From Nageia nagi (lineage: Eukaryota; Pinophyta): a stretch of DNA of 64,000 bases. Made by a program: the position numbers and the translations under genes. The stretch spans positions 19,840,001-19,904,000 of the forward strand of contig JBITNC010000002.1 in NCBI GenBank assembly GCA_050084985.1. Direction: 5' to 3'. Shown piece after piece: positions 60,901 to 64,000 of this stretch (positions are counted from its first letter, which is position 1; each line of letters starts with the position of its first letter). Under the pieces are notes generated by a model that made no database searches, had not been told where the DNA came from, and worked only from the letters and a program-made list of their open reading frames with translations.

Positions 60901-60990
60901 CTCAAACAACTGCTACTCTTCAAAAGTTTTGGAATTTGTATGTTTTGAAATGCACTACCTTTGCTTCTTTTATTCTTAAATTCCCATGCA
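57902..60990 (-). pseudogene. Extra ORF downstream of integrase in gypsy 2, decayed
   Basis: A long minus-strand coding region, broken by a handful of stops and frameshifts, follows the integrase in the same orientation. In order it has a globular start (VFNRAKKCRASFKI near 60900; GLMYFIPHRCFPIPNLIELI, 60648-60445); LDKYISLTKLAISYYISHLN (about 60280); KLYLRMPHGEIRDWFLPKEG (about 59880); a basic segment (59686-59363); a 10-residue LSPKKKKKTL repeat (58971-59040); and a Ser/Pro-rich part (IPSLPPPSPPPPILVF, 58720). It ends with a heptad-like segment (SLNANVAQLQQSMNKYKVDK, 58090-57902). Tat-type plant gypsy elements are known to carry such additional ORFs of unknown role; this one's family is not identified. 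A structural or host-interaction role would be a guess. Confidence 0.55.
58971..59040 (-). repeat. 30-bp in-frame tandem repeat
   Basis: Two full units and a partial third of a 30-bp, pyrimidine-rich unit, encoding a Lys-rich decapeptide on the minus strand in one frame. Confidence 0.9.
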
Positions 60991-61204
60991 TCACATTTAT
61001 TTTTTTAATCATGTGACATAACTATCATGTTGTTTGCATTAATAACCAATTTGATGATTCCAAGCTTTTCTTGGGAACTTCGATTCCAACAGTGCTAAAA
61101 ATGCATCAAGTAATTAATATTTCCATTGAAAAGAAATGTACTCTTACTTGAAAATTAAATTCAAACATATCATATTTACAAAGGTAGTAAATTTTCTTTT
61201 AAAA

Positions 61205-62437
61205 GTATTCTCTCACCCATGCGGACTTGTAATGTTTCAAATGTTGCCCATTTACTAAAATTGGCAGCTTCCACCTATTTAATTTGGCTATTTCAAAAGT
61301 GTTTCTTCCAATGCACTTGGCTATGATGTATGGTCCTAACCATAAAGACTCAAACTTCTTATGCTTTTCGAGTTTAGCTCTATCTTTGTCCCATTTTAAA
61401 ACAAGATCTCCTCTTTACAATTTCATTTCTCTTTTGTAAATCTAGATACAACTTATTTAAGGATTCTTCTAGATGTAATAGTTCATTCATCTGTACTTGA
61501 AGTGATTTAGATCCTTCACCATATTCTTGAAGTATTATCAAAGCAAGAAGCTCTATATGACTTGGTAGCAAAACCCTTTTCCCATATACCAATGCATATG
61601 GACTAATCTTAATAACTGAATTTATAGTGATTCTATTTGCCAATAATGCCCAATTTAGCTTCTCATGTCAGGTTTGAGAATTATCCTTAATAAATTCTTA
61701 TTTGTTGATTTAGATAGCCCATTACGTTGTGGATAGTGATTTGAGCAAGTCTTCCACTAGATCCTATATCTCATAGCAAAATTAGTAATATCTATCCCTA
61801 CAAATGCCAAGCCATTATCAAAAAATGATTGTTTGAGGAATTCCATACCTAGTAATCAATTTTTCAGTGAATTTTAGAATAGTTTTCTAATTTTTCTCTT
61901 TCATGGCTTTCACTTTGGCCCATCTGGTGAAATAATCGATGGCGGTAAAAATGAATTTATGTTTGATTAAAGAATTTGGACTAATAATTCAATAAAGTCT
62001 AATCCCTACTATTAAAAAGGTTCTTCCATCTGAATTGATTCTAATGGTAAAGCCACCTTTTTCTTTCTACCTACAAACCTTTGACATTTCTCACAACTTT
62101 GAACCTTCGTGAAAGCATCTTTGAACATAGTGGGCCAATAATAACCCGTTTGAATTATTTTACCCACCATTGTATAACTAGAATAATGACCTATGGATAC
62201 CCCAAAATGAAATTCTTTAATCAATTTTGCTATCTTGGATAAAGGTATACACATCAGTAATACTCCATCATGATTTCTTCTATAAAGCACTTGGTCAATT
62301 TTTGAATAATTTTGGGCATGAATTTTAAATCTTCTCCTTTGTGATATGTTCAAATGTGTAGGGAGTTTACCAAATTCAAAATACCTATTTAATTGGTCCA
62401 TCCATTCATTTTCTTCCATACATAGTTCCTCATCCAA
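61205..62437 (-). pseudogene. gypsy 2 integrase
   Basis: A 141-residue open stretch (62437-62012) has the HHCC zinc-binding module: KEFHFGVSIGH (both His), then VGKIIQTGYYWPTMFKDAF and SCEKCQRF (both Cys), all metal ligands intact. The core continues with FIFTAIDYFTRWAKVKAM (first catalytic Asp, about 61950) and a DNGLAFVG block (second Asp, about 61815). The C-terminal part at 61643-61380 reads KISPYALVYGKRVLLPSHIE, and the chain closes near 61205 with VNGQHLKHYKSAW. Stops and frameshifts interrupt the core (one stop near the DNG motif), so it is a pseudogene. Confidence 0.85.
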
Positions 62438-63000
62438 AATTACTTATTCAATGAAATACACACTATCTTTTCTTTCTTTGATGTCTCTAGTTAATTACTC
62501 ACAAAGGGCCTTTCCCCTTATGGTTTAGTAGTTTTGATTTCCACATCATATCTTAAAATTTTAAAAATCAATCTATGTCTTCCTTCCCCAATTTCTCCTT
62601 GCATTATATAAGATCTAACATCTGGATGTAAAGTTAAGACTAGGACTCTGCTCTGACCTATGTAATATTTCAACTTTTCCAAAGACTTTAGTATTACTAG
62701 GACCTATTTTTCCATAAAAGTGTACTTCTCTTCACATTTATTCATAGTTTGACTAAAAAAGGAAATATGATATTCTTCATTATTTTCAAATTTATATGTT
62801 AGGATAGCTCCAATGCTTGAATTAGAGCCATTCTCATTTACAAAATGAATTCTTTGCTGAAATCTAGGTTCCTTAAGATAGGTGCTCTAGTTATTGCAAA
62901 CTTGATTCTTTGAAATGCTTCTTTTCCTTCTTCATTCCATTCGAACATAGCATTTTTTTAACATGAGGTTCATAAGCCTAACAATTCTTGAAAAATTTTG
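62438..63000 (-). pseudogene. gypsy 2 RNase H remnant
   Basis: The position between RT and integrase, together with similarity in layout to gypsy 1, indicates RNase H. Frames are more broken than the flanking domains and only short family-like words remain. Confidence 0.5.
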
Positions 63001-63840
63001 AATGAATTTTCTTTCAAAGTTAATCTATCCTAGAAAAGATTGTAAGTCCTTTTTGTTTGAAGGAAGAGATAATTTATTTATTGCTTCTACCCTATCCAGA
63101 TCAATAGCCCAACCTTATTTTGAAATAACATGTCCAAGAAGCTTTCCCTCATCTACTACAAAAATAGACTTTTTTAGATTTAAGAAAATTCCATACCTTC
63201 TTCATTTGATAAAAGCTTGCTCCAGATGCTATACATGGGAACTCCTATCATGAGATAAAATAGTGATATCATCCAAGTATACTAGTACACTTTTATTTAC
63301 TATTTCTCCAAAAGCATAATCCATAGCCTTTTGGAATTTTTCTCCTACATTTGATAATCTGAAAGGCATTCCTTGGAAAGCAAATGATCCCCATTTGGTT
63401 GTAAAAGTCATTTTGAACTGATCTTCATTTTTTACCCAAACTTGATTATACCTTGAAAAACCATCTAATAATGAGAATCTTTCCACTTTGACCATAGTAT
63501 TTAATATTTGTTCCATAGGTGGTAGAGGATAATTATCTTTTAATGAAATTCTATTTAAACCTCTGAAATCCACACACAATTGAACCTCTCCATTTTTCTT
63601 TCTAACTAGGACTAAATTTGACACCCATATAGAAAGTTTAGTAGGATATATGATACTAGCTTTATACAGTTTCAAAACTTCTTATTTTATCACCACTTCA
63701 ATATTGGGGTTTACTGGCCTTTGCTTCTGTCTGATTAGCTTGGCATCTTCAATCAATTCTATCATATGTTGAATTATAGATTTATCAAAAATCTTTAGAT
63801 CATCATACGACCAAGCAATTATATCAATAAAACTCTACAC
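63001..63840 (-). pseudogene. gypsy 2 reverse transcriptase
   Basis: A 148-residue open stretch (63675-63229) contains the RT blocks in order: WVSNLVLVRKKNGEVQLCVD, FRGLNRISLKDNYPLPPMEQ, FSLLDGFSRYNQVWV (first catalytic Asp), FTTKWGSFAFQGMPFRLSN and the palm motif VYLDDITILS (catalytic Asp pair). Upstream, SYDDLKIFDKSIIQHMIELI and RPVNPNIEVVIK lead in, with one stop (TAA in place of the expected Lys codon) just before EVLKLYKASIIYP. The catalytic residues are intact, but upstream and downstream frame breaks make it inactive. It is the youngest-looking coding stretch among the retroelements here. Confidence 0.9.
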
Positions 63841-64000
63841 AACTGAATAATCTCTTTGATTTGATTGGGGTTGTTACATATGCCAATTTAAAAAAACAAT
63901 GGGAAGAATTTCGTACTCCTTATGATTATCAAGGTTTATAATTATACCCTTTCTTCTTACCTGATCATTTTTATTAAACAATGCTTTGAATGGAATTAGA

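Larger units (their letters stand above)
61000..64000 (-). mobile_element. Ty3/gypsy element 2 (Tat/Athila-type), pol part
   Basis: RT, RNase H and integrase in gypsy order on the minus strand, better preserved than element 1. The element runs off the right edge (gag and protease outside) and continues left through the extra ORF to the TGACRTCA array. Confidence 0.85.

Overview
This window looks like nuclear DNA of a seed plant with a large, old, repeat-filled genome, most likely a gymnosperm such as a conifer; the species cannot be named from sequence alone. The evidence is strong AT richness, decayed LTR retrotransposons of plant type (a Sirevirus-like Ty1/copia element and Ty3/gypsy elements of the Tat/Athila type), CCCTAAA/TTTAGGG telomere-like repeats, and a single intact plant gene, an R2R3-MYB transcription factor with the classic three-exon layout. 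No bacterial, organellar or CRISPR features were seen, and no tRNA or rRNA gene was recognised.

Layout. 1-9808: one minus-strand Sirevirus-like copia element, with its 3' LTR (cut by the window start), multiple polypurine tracts, decayed RNase H, RT, integrase, protease and gag, a primer binding site and the 5' LTR. 9.8-23 kb: mosaic of old debris, including a LINE-ORF1-like remnant, a 240-bp tandem duplication, a plus-strand gypsy gag remnant, a GATC-rich inverted-repeat element, degenerate telomere-like arrays, an unrecognised exon/intron-like remnant, a G-quadruplex-prone tract and an LTR-like fragment. 23.1-25.4 kb: a decayed but formerly spliced minus-strand gene of a family I cannot name with certainty. 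25.7-26.6 and 38.8-39.8 kb: two oppositely oriented copies of the same inverted-repeat element whose end is also at 15.77 kb. 31.4-38.8 kb: a minus-strand gypsy element (integrase to gag) followed by an LTR-like region with regularly spaced TGACATCA-type motifs. 40.1-44.1 kb: a tandem duplication, a possible small membrane-protein gene and the MYB gene. 44.3-56.6 kb: non-coding sequence with a direct duplication of the MYB 3' flank, a minisatellite, an array of short palindromes and a decayed PPR gene. 56.6-64 kb: a second minus-strand gypsy element with RT, RNase H and integrase, a large extra ORF downstream of integrase, and the same TGACRTCA array beyond it.

How it fits together. Only the MYB gene looks functional, and even its C-terminus carries a frame-changing 28-bp duplication. 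The retroelements are all inactivated by stops, frameshifts and lost catalytic or metal-binding residues. The most unusual items are the shared regular TGACRTCA arrays in two gypsy LTR-like regions, the spliced unknown pseudogene at 23-25 kb, the three-copy GATC/inverted-repeat family, the extra retroelement ORF at 57.9-61 kb and the palindrome array at 49.2-49.9 kb.
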